From assembly GCF_036227605.1 (NCBI RefSeq), contig NZ_CP109487.1:8729001-8793000 (forward strand): a DNA stretch of 64,000 nucleotides, given 5' to 3'. This DNA comes from Streptomyces sp. NBC_01439 (GTDB taxonomy: Bacteria; Actinomycetota; Actinomycetes; Streptomycetales; Streptomycetaceae). The notes beneath the pieces are model-generated. The model had not been told where the DNA came from. It saw only the letters and a program-made list of their open reading frames with translations, and made no database searches. Positions 37,187 to 45,456 of this stretch are shown in pieces. A program made the position numbers and the translations under genes. How positions within the stretch are numbered: position 1 is the first letter of the stretch; every line of letters begins with the position of its first letter.

Positions 37187-37879
37187 GACGACCTCGGCCT
37201 CGCGGACCCGGTCGAATCCGGCCCCGGTGATGAGGGAGGGCAGGATGCCGTCGGAGTTGGGCTGGGTGTCGGCCCGGCCGTCGGCGAGTTGGACGACGCG
37301 GAACGCGGTGCGCATCAGACGGGTGCGCTGGAGTCCGTAGTCGGCCAGGACCAGCCGGCCGCCGGGCCGCAGCACGGTGTGCAGTGCGTCCAGGATCGCC
37401 CGCTTCATCGGGAGCGGGCACTGGTGGAGGACGAGGCTGGAGACCGCGGTGTCCACGCTGTCCGCGCCGAGTCGGTCCACCAGTTCGTCGCCCATGCCCT
37501 GGAGCCAGTCGACGAGTGCGCCCGCGGCCCGGGCCTTGCGGCGGGCGACGGTCAGGATGCGGGGGTCCGGGTCGATGCCGATGATGTGGGCGGCGGGTTC
37601 GATGCGGTGCAGGAGCAGGGCCTGGGAGCCGGTGCCGCAGCCGACGTCGACGATCACCTCTTCCGGCCGCGGAGCCACGTGCATGGCCAGCAGGCCGCGC
37701 CAGAGCCGCTCGCGCACCAGGGCGGCCACGGGGTCGTAGAGGCTGGTGGGGGCGAAGCGGCCCGCGGCGGGTGTGAACGCTCGGGCGGCGTGCGGGGTGT
37801 CGCGGGGCCGGGGCCCGGAGGGTCCGGGAGGTGCGGAGGGCTGACGGCTACGGCCGGGGGATTCGCTGGACCGGGCCAT
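37133..37879 (-). CDS. class I SAM-dependent methyltransferase
   Basis: A 248-residue methyltransferase. SAM motif I is EEVIVDVGCGTGSQALLL with the acidic end of strand 2 in IIGIDPDPR, and the post-motif regions DSVDTAVSSLVLHQCP and LHTVLRPGGRLVLADYG. The N-terminal 40 residues are a disordered Ser/Pro/Arg stretch. Convergent overlap with the AraC gene removes room for a terminator. The substrate is unknown; the layout resembles UbiE/COQ5-like small-molecule methyltransferases. Confidence 0.88.
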   Translation of the reverse strand: MARSSESPGRSRQPSAPPGPSGPRPRDTPHAARAFTPAAGRFAPTSLYDPVAALVRERLWRGLLAMHVAPRPEEVIVDVGCGTGSQALLLHRIEPAAHIIGIDPDPRILTVARRKARAAGALVDWLQGMGDELVDRLGADSVDTAVSSLVLHQCPLPMKRAILDALHTVLRPGGRLVLADYGLQRTRLMRTAFRVVQLADGRADTQPNSDGILPSLITGAGFDRVREAEVVSTVTGSISVYVARRAGG

Positions 37880-38035
37880 GACGGCAGTGTCCGGCGCCCC
37901 GGCGGTACCGGTCTTGTACGAACCGCTCGCCCCGGGACGCCTCCCGGGGCCGTTACGGCGCGGAGGCTGCCGTCGGACGATGACGCGTACGCCCGTACGC
38001 CCCGTCCGTCCCCCCGGTCCGTCCGCCCCCGGCCC

Positions 38036-38090
38036 GTCCGTCCGCCCGCCTGCCCGTCCGCCCGCCCGCCTGCCCGTCCGCCCGCCCGCG
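38036..38090. repeat. CGCCCGCC-type tandem repeat
   Basis: Imperfect 16-20-bp units (CGCCCGCCTGCCCGTC and CGCCCGCCCGCCTGCCCGTC) occur between the methyltransferase start and the kinase end. The 296-bp gap is otherwise empty. Confidence 0.7.
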
Positions 38091-38175
38091 GTCCGGGAGG
38101 TGCGCGGTGGACCGGGGCGACCTCGATCGAGTACGAGCTCCGTTCGACGGCGGACCGCGAACGGAGCCCTCGAGC

Positions 38176-38838
38176 TCAGCGCCGGTGTGCGACCGCCGCC
38201 AGGGTGTCCTTGACTTCCTGCACCACGCGGGCCGCGTCCTCCGGGTTGTGCACCACATCCGTGTGGTTCATGTCGATGACGAGGACCTCGCTGGCCGAGT
38301 AGTGCTTGTGCACCCAGTCGTCGTAGCCGGACCACAGCGTCCGGTAGTACTCGACGAGGCTCTCGTCCTGTTCGAAGCCGCGGCCCCGCAGCCCGATGCG
38401 GTGCAGCACCGTCTCGAAGTCCGCCTTCAGGTAGACCATGAGATCGGGTGCCTTGCGGTACGGCAGACCGTCGATCTCGCGCATCATCTCGTTCAGCAGC
38501 CCCTCGTACACCTGCATTTCGAGGGAGCTGATCCGGCCCAGGTCGTGATTGACCTTGGCGAAGTACCAGTCCTCGTAGATGGACCGGTCGAGGACGTTGT
38601 CCCCCTGCTTGTACGCCTCCTTGATCGAGGCGAACCGCGTCTGCAGGAAGTAGAGCTGCAGCAGGAAGGGGTAGCGCTTCGCCTGGATCTCTTCGGGGCT
38701 CGCCGTGTAGAAGAGCGGCAGGATCGGATTGTCTTCCACGCTCTCGTAGAAGACGTCGCTGCCCAGCTCCTTGGCGAGCAGCTCGGCCACACTCGTCTTG
38801 CCGATTCCGATCATGCCTCCGACGCAGATCACTGGCAT
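38176..38838 (-). CDS. deoxynucleoside kinase
   Basis: A 220-residue dNK family enzyme (deoxyadenosine/deoxyguanosine/deoxycytidine kinase type) that phosphorylates deoxynucleosides for salvage. The P-loop GGMIGIGKTSVAE is at residues 7-19, FYESVEDNPILPLFY follows, DRSIYEDWYFAK contains the catalytic DR[ST] motif, and LMVYLKADFETVLHRIGLRGRGFE is the lid region. It is well conserved and complete. It is a single gene. The exact base preference is not readable from sequence alone. Confidence 0.9.
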   Translation of the reverse strand: MPVICVGGMIGIGKTSVAELLAKELGSDVFYESVEDNPILPLFYTASPEEIQAKRYPFLLQLYFLQTRFASIKEAYKQGDNVLDRSIYEDWYFAKVNHDLGRISSLEMQVYEGLLNEMMREIDGLPYRKAPDLMVYLKADFETVLHRIGLRGRGFEQDESLVEYYRTLWSGYDDWVHKHYSASEVLVIDMNHTDVVHNPEDAARVVQEVKDTLAAVAHRR

Positions 38839-39075
38839 ACCTCACTTCTCCCTGGGGGTCTTCTGTTCGTGGGCGGGTGGGCCGTGCGCCCCACTCCACT
38901 GAGACGCACGCCGGCGGTCACGCGATTCCCCGGGATCTTCATGATCAGCGTCATGTGGTCGCCGGCCGGACCAGGGCCCTCGTGCGGGCTGGTCTCCTCG
39001 ACCGGTCGGCCCGGCCGTTCCGCAGCCGCCGCGCAGAGCGACGAGCCGCAGCCCAACGGCCGCCTTGAATCCTAA

Positions 39076-39363
39076 ATGATGATCAGCCTCTCGCTGGCCA
39101 GGGAGCCGGCACCCTCCGTCGCCCGCTGCGGCCCGGGCCGGTACGCCACGGAGGACCCGGACCGCTACGCGGTGCTGGAGCCCGGCCGCCCGTACGCCAT
39201 CGCGGTCCAGTCCGGATCGACTGCGGGTGCCACAGGCGCCGCGGGCACCGGGGCGTGGACCTGGTACGCCGAGCCGGTCCGACGGGGCGTCGCCGGAGAA
39301 CGGGAGCACTGGCGGGAGGCCGCCCAGGGGCGAAGTGCGGGGTCCCCTCCGGAGCTCTTCTAG
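39076..39363 (+). CDS. hypothetical protein (weak)
   Basis: A 95-residue ORF with nearly all G/C third positions (RYATEDPDRYAVLEPGRPYAIAVQSG), which supports coding. No ribosome site precedes the ATG, a TAA abuts it, and no family is recognised. It may be a remnant of a longer gene. It ends 12 nt before the -10/iron-box region of the acetyltransferase. Confidence 0.35.
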   Translation: MMISLSLAREPAPSVARCGPGRYATEDPDRYAVLEPGRPYAIAVQSGSTAGATGAAGTGAWTWYAEPVRRGVAGEREHWREAAQGRSAGSPPELF

Positions 39364-39370
39364 GGGCATC

Positions 39371-39389
39371 TATATTTAGGGCACCCTAA
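39371..39389 (+). promoter_or_regulatory. TATATT -10 box with iron-box-like palindrome
   Basis: TTAGGG-CA-CCCTAA (39376-39389) is a 14-bp near-perfect dyad of the TTAGG...CCTAA type bound by DtxR/IdeR/DmdR1 iron repressors. It overlaps the TATATT hexamer at 39371-39376. The following gene belongs to a siderophore-acetyltransferase family, so iron repression is a reasonable inference. Confidence 0.6.
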
Positions 39390-39454
39390 CCTCCAGGTCG
39401 TGCGAGTGCTGCCCGCTTGCCGGTCCTGGCCGACCGAGCAGAAACGGAACCTGT

Positions 39455-40095
39455 ATGAGACCCGAATCCACGGCCCTCGTCTCCCCGCGAGCGGACGTCC
39501 TGACCGAGACCGTCGAGGGCTTCGGCACGGTCCGCTTCACTCCGGTCGACCCCGTTGTGGACTCCGCCGTGTTGCACTCCTGGGTCGTCGAGGAGCGCGC
39601 GCAGTTCTGGGCATGAACGGCGCCAGCCGGGAACTGGTCCAGGAGATCTACGAGGACGTGGACCGCCGCGACACGCACCACGCGTACATGGTCCGGCTGG
39701 ACGATGAGCCCGTGGCGCTCTTCCAGACGTACGAGCCCTCCGAGGACCGGGTCAGCTACTGCTACGAGGCGCGGGAGGGAGACATCGGCGTCCATCTGAT
39801 GCTGGCCCCGGCGACGGACCGGCCCCGGCCCGGATTCAGCAGGACCCTGATCGGATCGCTCATCCGGTTCACCTTCCGCGACCCGGCCGTCCTGCGCGCG
39901 GTGGCCGAACCCGACGCCTCCAACGCCAAGGCGGTCGCTCTGCTGAACCGGCTCGGCTTCGTCCGGCAGGGCGAGATCACCCTCCCGGAGATCGACTTGC
40001 CCGAGGTGTACCTCCCGGAGAAGCGGGCCGTGTTCGCGTTCCTCGACCGCCCCGCCGTACTCCCGGCCGCCGTTGCGGCCGTCCTCCCGGCCTAG
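39455..40095 (+). pseudogene. siderophore-type GNAT acetyltransferase with a -1 frameshift
   Basis: The first 53 codons (MRPESTALVSPRADVL ... VDSAVLHSWVVEERAQFWA) end at a TGA at 39614. The +1-shifted frame continues from the overlapping ATG with NGASRELVQEIYEDVDRRDTHHAYMV and on through EPDASNAKAVALLNRLGFV. One extra G in the TGGG run at 39609-39612 would join them as the expected FWGMNG. The whole matches the AlcB/IucB/DesC group that acylates hydroxylamines in hydroxamate siderophores. Either a true null mutation, a homopolymer sequencing error, or an ATGA-coupled split gene. Confidence 0.7.
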
Positions 40096-40131
40096 TCGTC
40101 GACCGGCTGCGGCGCCCCTGCCTGGTCGTCC

Positions 40132-40990
40132 CTACCGGCCCGGGGCGCGCAGCAGGCCCGCCGGCAGGTAGCCGGAGCGCACGTTCAGCGCCCAGCCGTG
40201 TGCCTGTACGGCGAGCGCGGCCAGTGCGATGGCCGTGACCGGTAGCAGCGTCCTCGGCGCGGCATCCGGACCGGTGCTGTCGCGGTGTTTGAGGAGACGG
40301 CTGGTCAGGGCCTGCTCGAACGCGGGCTGGTCGTCGTCGAGAAGTACGCGCAGCAGCCGCTGGTCGGCGGTCAGCGCGCCCGCCCCGTCGAGCCGGGCGG
40401 CGGCCGCGGCGCGCTCCTCCGCGTCGGGTGTGCGCAGGGGCGGCACCCCGGAAGCGACCCAGGGTGAGCGGGGCGTCTCCACCAGGTGGAGGTAGGCGCA
40501 GAGCGCGTCCATCTCCGCGAGTTCGGCCGGGTCGGAGACCGAGCTCAGGGACGAGTGGGGCAGTCCGGCGTGGAACATCGGCGCGTAGTCCGTCTTCAGC
40601 AGGGGACCGATCACCCGGGCCCGTTCCCAGACGAGTCCGGTGATCACGTTCAGGGTGAAGGCGTCCACCCAGACCCGGGCCGTGGGCGCCTGGTCGACCG
40701 CGTCGCCGAAGTCGAAGTCCTCGCTGCTGAGCTCCTCGCCGATGAGGGGGAAGAGACCTCGTAGTCCCCGCCGGGGCACGTTCCGAGCGTCAGCGCGCCG
40801 AGCGCGCACTCCGCCGCCGTACGCAGTGCCAGTCGGCCCGGCTCGCCCACCAGCTGCGGATTCTGGAGGGTGAAAGCGCCGACGTGGTCCAGGAGCTCGT
40901 CGCCCATCTCCTGAATTCCCTTGATGGACAGGCTGTTGTAACGCAGTCCGTGCCAGCGGCCGAAGGTCCGCCCGTCAATGTCCTCCAGGG
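40132..40990 (-). pseudogene. immunity-49-like protein gene, frameshifted and possibly 5'-truncated
   Basis: Two frames join to one protein of about 285 residues. The upstream frame reads RTFGRWHGLRYNSLSIKGIQ, DELLDHVGAFTLQNPQLVGE and LRTAAECALGALTLGTCPGGDYEVS. The next frame continues FPLIGEELSSEDFDFGDAVDQAPTA ... LLDDDQPAFEQALTSRL ... LNVRSGYLPAGLL. The join falls in a G-run near 40745-40758. The composition and ends fit the Imm49 family of polymorphic-toxin immunity proteins, from memory of Streptomyces members. No intact start with an SD was found upstream. No partner toxin is visible. Confidence 0.6.
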
Positions 40991-41060
40991 CCCGGCTCGT
41001 CCGCTCCGGAGCCCTCTTCGCACGCGGCCGCCTTGTCGAACGGCCCGAGGCAGTTGCGGC

Positions 41061-41831
41061 CTAACCAATCGAGAAGACGGCACCAGGTGCGGCGTAGTCG
41101 ACGGGACCGTCGAACCGGGCCGAGGCGCGTGCGACCGCCTGTCGCGGGGTAAGGAACCGGCCGACGTGGGTAACGATCAACCGGCCTGCCCGGGCCGCGC
41201 CGGCCGTGTCGCCGGTGTCTTCCGGTGTGTGGTGCACCTTTTCGCCTACGGTCGGCGCCTGGGCGCTGTCGGCCTCGCAGAGCAGCACGTTGCATCCCTC
41301 GGCCAGCCGCGTGAGGTTCGCGCACGGTGCTGTGTCCCCGGAGTAGACCAGCGATCGGCCCTCGGCCTCGATGCGTACGGCGAAGGCCGGGACGCCGTGC
41401 GCCACTGCCCGGCTGGTCATGGTGAGCGCGCCGACGCGCGTCTGGTGCCCGTCATCCAGTTCATGGACGGAGAAGGCGGACTCGACCGGGCTACGCGTCG
41501 AGGTGTTGGTGAGGAAGTGGGCGAGCCGGTTGGCGATGCCCGGCGGCCCGTACAGGGGGATGGGCGCGGCGAGCCGAATATCCGAAAAGAGCGCCGCGTA
41601 GTAGGCGGTGAGCAGGTCCGCGCTGTGATCGGCATGCAGATGCGAGATCCAGATTGCATCCACCTCATCGAGCCGGACATGCCGCTGCAGCTGCGCCAGC
41701 GTCCCGCTGCCCGCGTCCATCCACACCCGAGTGTCTCCGCTGGACACCAAATAGCCAGAGCAAGGGTTGTCCACGCTCGCATAGGGCGTCGCGGATCCCA
41801 GGACGGTGAGACGGAGAAGACGGCTGGTCAT
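41061..41831 (-). CDS. MBL-fold metallo-hydrolase (RNase Z-like)
   Basis: A 256-residue metallo-beta-lactamase-fold hydrolase. It has LTVLGSATPYASVDNPCSGYLV, WMDAGSGTLAQLQRH and the metal motif ISHLHADHSADL (HxHxDH). The later ligands are SRAVAHGVPAFAVRIE, LVYSGDTAPC and a terminal RLIVTHVGR. This order is that of the RNase Z/phosphodiesterase branch, but no exosite arm is seen, so a small-molecule hydrolase is as likely. It is a single gene beside the damaged Imm49-like gene. Confidence 0.88.
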   Translation of the reverse strand: MTSRLLRLTVLGSATPYASVDNPCSGYLVSSGDTRVWMDAGSGTLAQLQRHVRLDEVDAIWISHLHADHSADLLTAYYAALFSDIRLAAPIPLYGPPGIANRLAHFLTNTSTRSPVESAFSVHELDDGHQTRVGALTMTSRAVAHGVPAFAVRIEAEGRSLVYSGDTAPCANLTRLAEGCNVLLCEADSAQAPTVGEKVHHTPEDTGDTAGAARAGRLIVTHVGRFLTPRQAVARASARFDGPVDYAAPGAVFSIG

Positions 41832-42026
41832 CCGGAGAGTCTATGGAACGCTTGAGCCACAGGTGTTGGCGATTTCTCCCTCATCAACCCTGGGTTCGGC
41901 AGTGTCCGCCTCGGCATTGCGCCAGACCGTCAGGCCGACGGTGATGAACCCGATTGCCTCGGCGACGCCGACGGTCGGCAGCGGCTCGGTGCGCACCGGC
42001 AGGGCGGCGACTCCGCCGTTCCGCCG

Positions 42027-42278
42027 TTACCAGCCGAAGCGTCGGTTGACCACGGCCGCGAATTCCTCGAACGTCAGCACGCGGTCGCCGTTCTGGTCGG
42101 CCGCGTCGAACAGTGCCGAGGAGTCGTGGGTGTCCCCGACGCCCCAGAAGGGGATGGCTCCCTGCGCCGCGAGGGTCGGCCCCTTGGAGCGCAGGGCGCC
42201 GATGACCTCGGCGCGGGTCAGGGTCCCGTCCTGGTCGAGGTCGAGGGCGTCGAACAGGCGCCGGGCCTTCTCACTCAT
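42027..42278 (-). CDS. EF-hand calcium-binding protein
   Basis: An 83-residue calerythrin/calmodulin-like protein with two EF-hands: DLDQDGTLTRAE (loop about residues 13-24) and DAADQNGDRVLTFEEF (loop about 61-72), both with intact D-x-[DN]-x-[DG]-x...E ligands, separated by a linker containing GAIPFWGVGDTHD. ATG 42278 has GAGAGGA eight bases upstream. It probably binds Ca2+ in the cytoplasm as a buffer or sensor. The target is unknown. Confidence 0.88.
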   Translation of the reverse strand: MSEKARRLFDALDLDQDGTLTRAEVIGALRSKGPTLAAQGAIPFWGVGDTHDSSALFDAADQNGDRVLTFEEFAAVVNRRFGW

Positions 42279-42430
42279 CACGTGGTCCTCTCAGCGGTAC
42301 ACGCACCGTCTCTCGGGCGGCGCGTCCTGTAGGTGAGGACGTCGTGAGCCCCTGTCGGGTTGCCCCGCCGGTCTCGGTCTCGGTGTCGGTTTCGGCGCGG
42401 CGCGGCGCAGCGCGGCGCGGCGGGGCGTGC

Positions 42431-42982
42431 TCATGGGTGGCTCCCGGCCCCGCGGCGGTTGAAGGGCAGCCTGCCGAGGACGACCGCCATGCCGCAGGTG
42501 TCGGTGAGCGCGGAGAAGACCAGGCCGCCCCCGATCGCCGCGGACAGCAGCGCGAGGGCGGGGTGGAGGAGCAGCCCGAGGGCCAGGCCGAGTAGCACGC
42601 CGACGCCCGCGGTGAAGCGGACCTGGCGTTCCATCGCCCAGACGGCCCGCGTCCGGGACCCGTCGGGATGCTGCAGGACGTGGCCCTCGGCGGTCCAGGC
42701 CTGGGTGCCGCCCCTGAGGCTCGACGCGGGGATGCCACGGGAGACCAGGGGCCCGGCGGCGTTCTCCGCACGGGCACCGGAGGCGCACACCACGAGCAGG
42801 GGCCTGTGTTCGGCGGCACTCCGCAGCTCGGGCAGGCTCCGTGTGAGTCGGTCGAGGGGGACGTTGACGGCGTCGGGCAGGTGGCCGGACGCGAACTCGG
42901 CCGGAGTCCGGACGTCGACGACGGTCAGCTCGGACAGCCGTGGGTGCGCCTGGCTGACGTCGAGGCGGGCGGGAACGCTCAT
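42431..42982 (-). CDS. rhodanese-like protein with membrane tail (YgaP-like)
   Basis: A 183-residue protein. The rhodanese domain has VVDVRTPAEFASGHLPDAVNVPLD and the active-site loop VVCASGARAENA, with Cys as sulfur acceptor. The C-terminal part (MERQVRFTAGVGVLLGLALGLLL and LALLSAAIGGGLVFSALTDTC) is a DUF2892-type pair of membrane helices, as in YgaP. It likely moves sulfane sulfur at the inner membrane face. It is 152 nt upstream of the EF-hand gene on the same strand; the gap holds a GC-rich repetitive tract (about 42371-42424). Confidence 0.9.
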   Translation of the reverse strand: MSVPARLDVSQAHPRLSELTVVDVRTPAEFASGHLPDAVNVPLDRLTRSLPELRSAAEHRPLLVVCASGARAENAAGPLVSRGIPASSLRGGTQAWTAEGHVLQHPDGSRTRAVWAMERQVRFTAGVGVLLGLALGLLLHPALALLSAAIGGGLVFSALTDTCGMAVVLGRLPFNRRGAGSHP

Positions 42983-43238
42983 GGCGGACCTGGTCCTTGG
43001 CAGAGGGGGCGGGAGAAGGGGCTCCGCGGTACGCGGTACGCGGTCACGGGGCTCGGTGCGGCGGGCGACACCGTTGCCGTGTCGGGGATGCTAGGTACCC
43101 CGGGACGACCAGACCAGGGGCCGGCGAACCCCGCCACGGAACCGCCACACGCCGGCAACAACCCGCAACGAGCGGCCGAGCCCGCCCTCATCCCCCACCC
43201 GCGCGCGGCGCCGCTCGACGGGGTGGACGGCCGCCGCG

Positions 43239-44465
43239 CTACCAGGTGACGTACAGGGCCTGCGGTGAGCGGTGGATCAGCGTGGGGCGCATCTGCGGCC
43301 GCGGGCGGTCCCGGTCCAGCCGCAGCTCCGGCATGCGACGGACGAACAGCTCGAGGGTCAGGCGGAGCTGATCGCGGGCCAGTTGGGATCCCGGGCAGCC
43401 GTGGGTCCCGTACCCGAAGGCGAGGTGCTGCCGGTTCCCCGGCCGGGTGATGTCGAACTCCCCGGCCCGCTCGTACCGTCGTTCGTCGCGGTTGGCCGAG
43501 CCGAACGCCACCAGCACGGTGGACGCCGCGGGCAGCTTCGTCCCGGCGAGCGTCACCGGCCGGGTCGTGGTCCGCCGGAAGGCCTGGATGGCCGTGTCGT
43601 GGCGGACGGCCTCCTCCACCGCCGCCGGGACCAGGGACGGATCGGCGCGGAGCGCCCGCCACTGCCGCCGGTCGCCGAGCAGGTGCAGCAGCATCGTGCC
43701 GATGAGGGCGCTCGTCGTGAGGAATCCGGCGATCAGCAGGTTCTGCAGGCTCGTCACCAGCTCGTGGCGCTGTTCGAGGGTGAGCTCGGCGTCACCGGGG
43801 GCCAGGGCGGCCACCATGGTCGAGCACATGTCGCCCCGGGGGCGCTCGCGCCGCTCGCGGACGTACCCGTCGAGCAGGTGCTGGAGCGCGACCACGTCCT
43901 CGGCCGCGGCCACCTGCCCCTCCGGCGACAGCGGGCGGAACAGCAGCTCCTCGGCCCGGTAGCCGCCGTGCACGGCCGCGGGCACGTCGGCGGGGTCCAG
44001 TCCGATCAGCCGTCCGACCACCATCCCGGGCAACCGGCTGGCGTACGCCTCCACCAACTCCGCGGACCCGTCCGCCGCGAAGCCGTCGACCAGTTCCTCC
44101 GCGCACGTGCGGGCGTACGGCAGCAGCGCTGCCACCCGGGCGGCGGACAGCCCCCGGTTCAGCGGGGCGCGGTGCCGCCGGTGGGCCGCGTCGTCACTGG
44201 ACACGACGGTGGGCCGGGGCCCGAACCCCCGCGGCAGGACGCCGAGCGCCGCCTCCGAGAGCGGCATGTCCGGCAGCAGGGCGTTGGCCGAGGAGAAGTC
44301 CTCCGTGCGCAGCAGCACCTCCCGTACGTCCTGGTCGCGCGCCACCAACCACGCGTCGAACTCGGGGACGTACATCAGCCCCTCGGCCCGGCGCGCACGG
44401 TCGTAGAGCGGATAGGGGTCGCGGTACAGCTCGTCACGCCGCGCCTGGTCGTCGAGCCGAGCCAC
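43239..44465 (-). CDS. cytochrome P450 with atypical I-helix
   Basis: A 408-residue actinobacterial P450. The heme loop FGYGTHGCPGSQLAR lies in the last 70 residues, EEAVR supplies ExxR, and RPTVVSSDDAAHRRHRAPLNRGLS is the C-helix region. The I-helix reads IAGFLTTSALIG where most members have AGHETT, so the conserved acid is Leu while Thr is kept. Proton delivery may therefore differ, or the enzyme may use peroxide or a substrate group. GTG 44465 has a perfect GGAGGT upstream. It is divergent from the molybdopterin gene, with no ferredoxin partner adjacent. Confidence 0.9.
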   Translation of the reverse strand: MARLDDQARRDELYRDPYPLYDRARRAEGLMYVPEFDAWLVARDQDVREVLLRTEDFSSANALLPDMPLSEAALGVLPRGFGPRPTVVSSDDAAHRRHRAPLNRGLSAARVAALLPYARTCAEELVDGFAADGSAELVEAYASRLPGMVVGRLIGLDPADVPAAVHGGYRAEELLFRPLSPEGQVAAAEDVVALQHLLDGYVRERRERPRGDMCSTMVAALAPGDAELTLEQRHELVTSLQNLLIAGFLTTSALIGTMLLHLLGDRRQWRALRADPSLVPAAVEEAVRHDTAIQAFRRTTTRPVTLAGTKLPAASTVLVAFGSANRDERRYERAGEFDITRPGNRQHLAFGYGTHGCPGSQLARDQLRLTLELFVRRMPELRLDRDRPRPQMRPTLIHRSPQALYVTW

Positions 44466-44577
44466 TGGGACCTCCGGATCACGGTCGGGACCGGGCGGTG
44501 GCCACCGCCGCGGGTGTCCTCCGGTGCGCCGGGTCATCCTGCCCGAAACCCGCCCGGCCCGGTAGGGCGCCTGCCAG

Positions 44578-44634
44578 GAGCGGTGCGGGCCGGGAGCGGT
44601 GCGGGCCGACCGGTGCGGGCCGACCGGTGCCGGG
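44578..44634. repeat. direct repeats of CGGTGCGGGCCG
   Basis: Three exact copies (44581, 44597 and 44611) plus a partial copy lie at 14-16-bp spacing between the divergent P450 and molybdopterin oxidoreductase genes. They could be tandem regulator sites or slippage products. Confidence 0.75.
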
Positions 44635-44730
44635 GGCGGGCGATGCGCGACCGGGACGATCTGTGACGGAAGTCTGACGTTCCGCCGGTCCGCCTGGATT
44701 CCACCACCCCCGGGGTGCTGGAATCGAAGG

Positions 44731-45456
44731 GTGACGACAGACCACTCCGACTTCGAGGGAACCCCCGTCGGTCGCCGTCTGGTGCTCGGCATGCTCGGGC
44801 TCGGCGCCGGGGGCCTCGTGGCCGCACCGTACGTACAGCGCGGGATCGAGGCCTTCCTCGGGGCCGCCTCGGACAAGGACCCGACCGGGCTCACCGGGCT
44901 GCTCCCCAACGGAGGTGGCTTCCGCTACTACTCGGTCGCCGCCTCCGTACCGCGGAAGAACGAGCAGGACTACCGGCTCACCGTGGACGGTCTGGTCGAG
45001 CGCCCCGCGACGTACACCCTCGACGCCCTGCGCGCCCTGCCGCAGCACCGGGTGGTGCGGGACGTGCAGTGCGTCACCGGCTGGCGGGTCCCCGAGACCC
45101 CCTTCGCCGGCGTCAGGCTGTCCCTGTTGCTGGACGCCGCCGGAGTCGGTCCCGAGGCCAAGGCGGTCCGCTTCACCTGCTTCGACGGTGCGTACAGCGA
45201 GAGCCTCACGCTCCCGCAGGCCCGGCGCGACGACGTGCTGGTCTGTCTGCAGATGCAGGACGAGCCGGTCAGCCACGCGCACGGCGGCCCGGTCCGGCTC
45301 TACGTCGCGCCGATGTACTTCTACAAGTCGGCGAAATGGCTGTCCGGGATCACCGTCACGTCCGAGGTGCGGCCCGGTTACTGGGAGGAGCGGGGCTATG
45401 ACGTCGACGCCTGGGTCGGAGGGTCCAACGGGCGCAGTGACACCCCCACCGTCTGA
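44731..45456 (+). CDS. molybdopterin-dependent oxidoreductase (sulfite oxidase fold)
   Basis: A 241-residue exported Mo enzyme of the SUOX/MsrP type. A Tat-like signal (GRRLVLGMLGLGAGGLVAAP) precedes the Mo domain with YRLTVDGLVERP, LRALPQHRVVRDVQCVTGW (Cys ligand to Mo), FAGVRLSLLLDAAG and HAHGGPVRLYVAPMYFYKSAKWLSG. No dimerisation domain follows, as in MsrP. GTG 44731 is the likely start. It overlaps the cytochrome b gene by 20 nt, giving a two-component system that exchanges electrons with the quinone pool. The substrate (sulfite, S-oxide or other) is open. Confidence 0.9.
   Translation: MTTDHSDFEGTPVGRRLVLGMLGLGAGGLVAAPYVQRGIEAFLGAASDKDPTGLTGLLPNGGGFRYYSVAASVPRKNEQDYRLTVDGLVERPATYTLDALRALPQHRVVRDVQCVTGWRVPETPFAGVRLSLLLDAAGVGPEAKAVRFTCFDGAYSESLTLPQARRDDVLVCLQMQDEPVSHAHGGPVRLYVAPMYFYKSAKWLSGITVTSEVRPGYWEERGYDVDAWVGGSNGRSDTPTV

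Noticed and set aside
38036..38090. Tandem GC repeats as a possible CRISPR array
   Set aside because: Units are 16-20 bp, imperfect and without spacers, and no cas genes are present.
39376..39389. Exact 19-bp DmdR1 iron box
   Set aside because: Only a 14-bp TTAGGG-CA-CCCTAA dyad is present; it is called iron-box-like rather than a full consensus.
40975..41325. Minus-strand ORF overlapping the MBL and Imm49-like genes
   Set aside because: Out of frame with the well-supported MBL protein and dominated by Arg/Gly/Pro.
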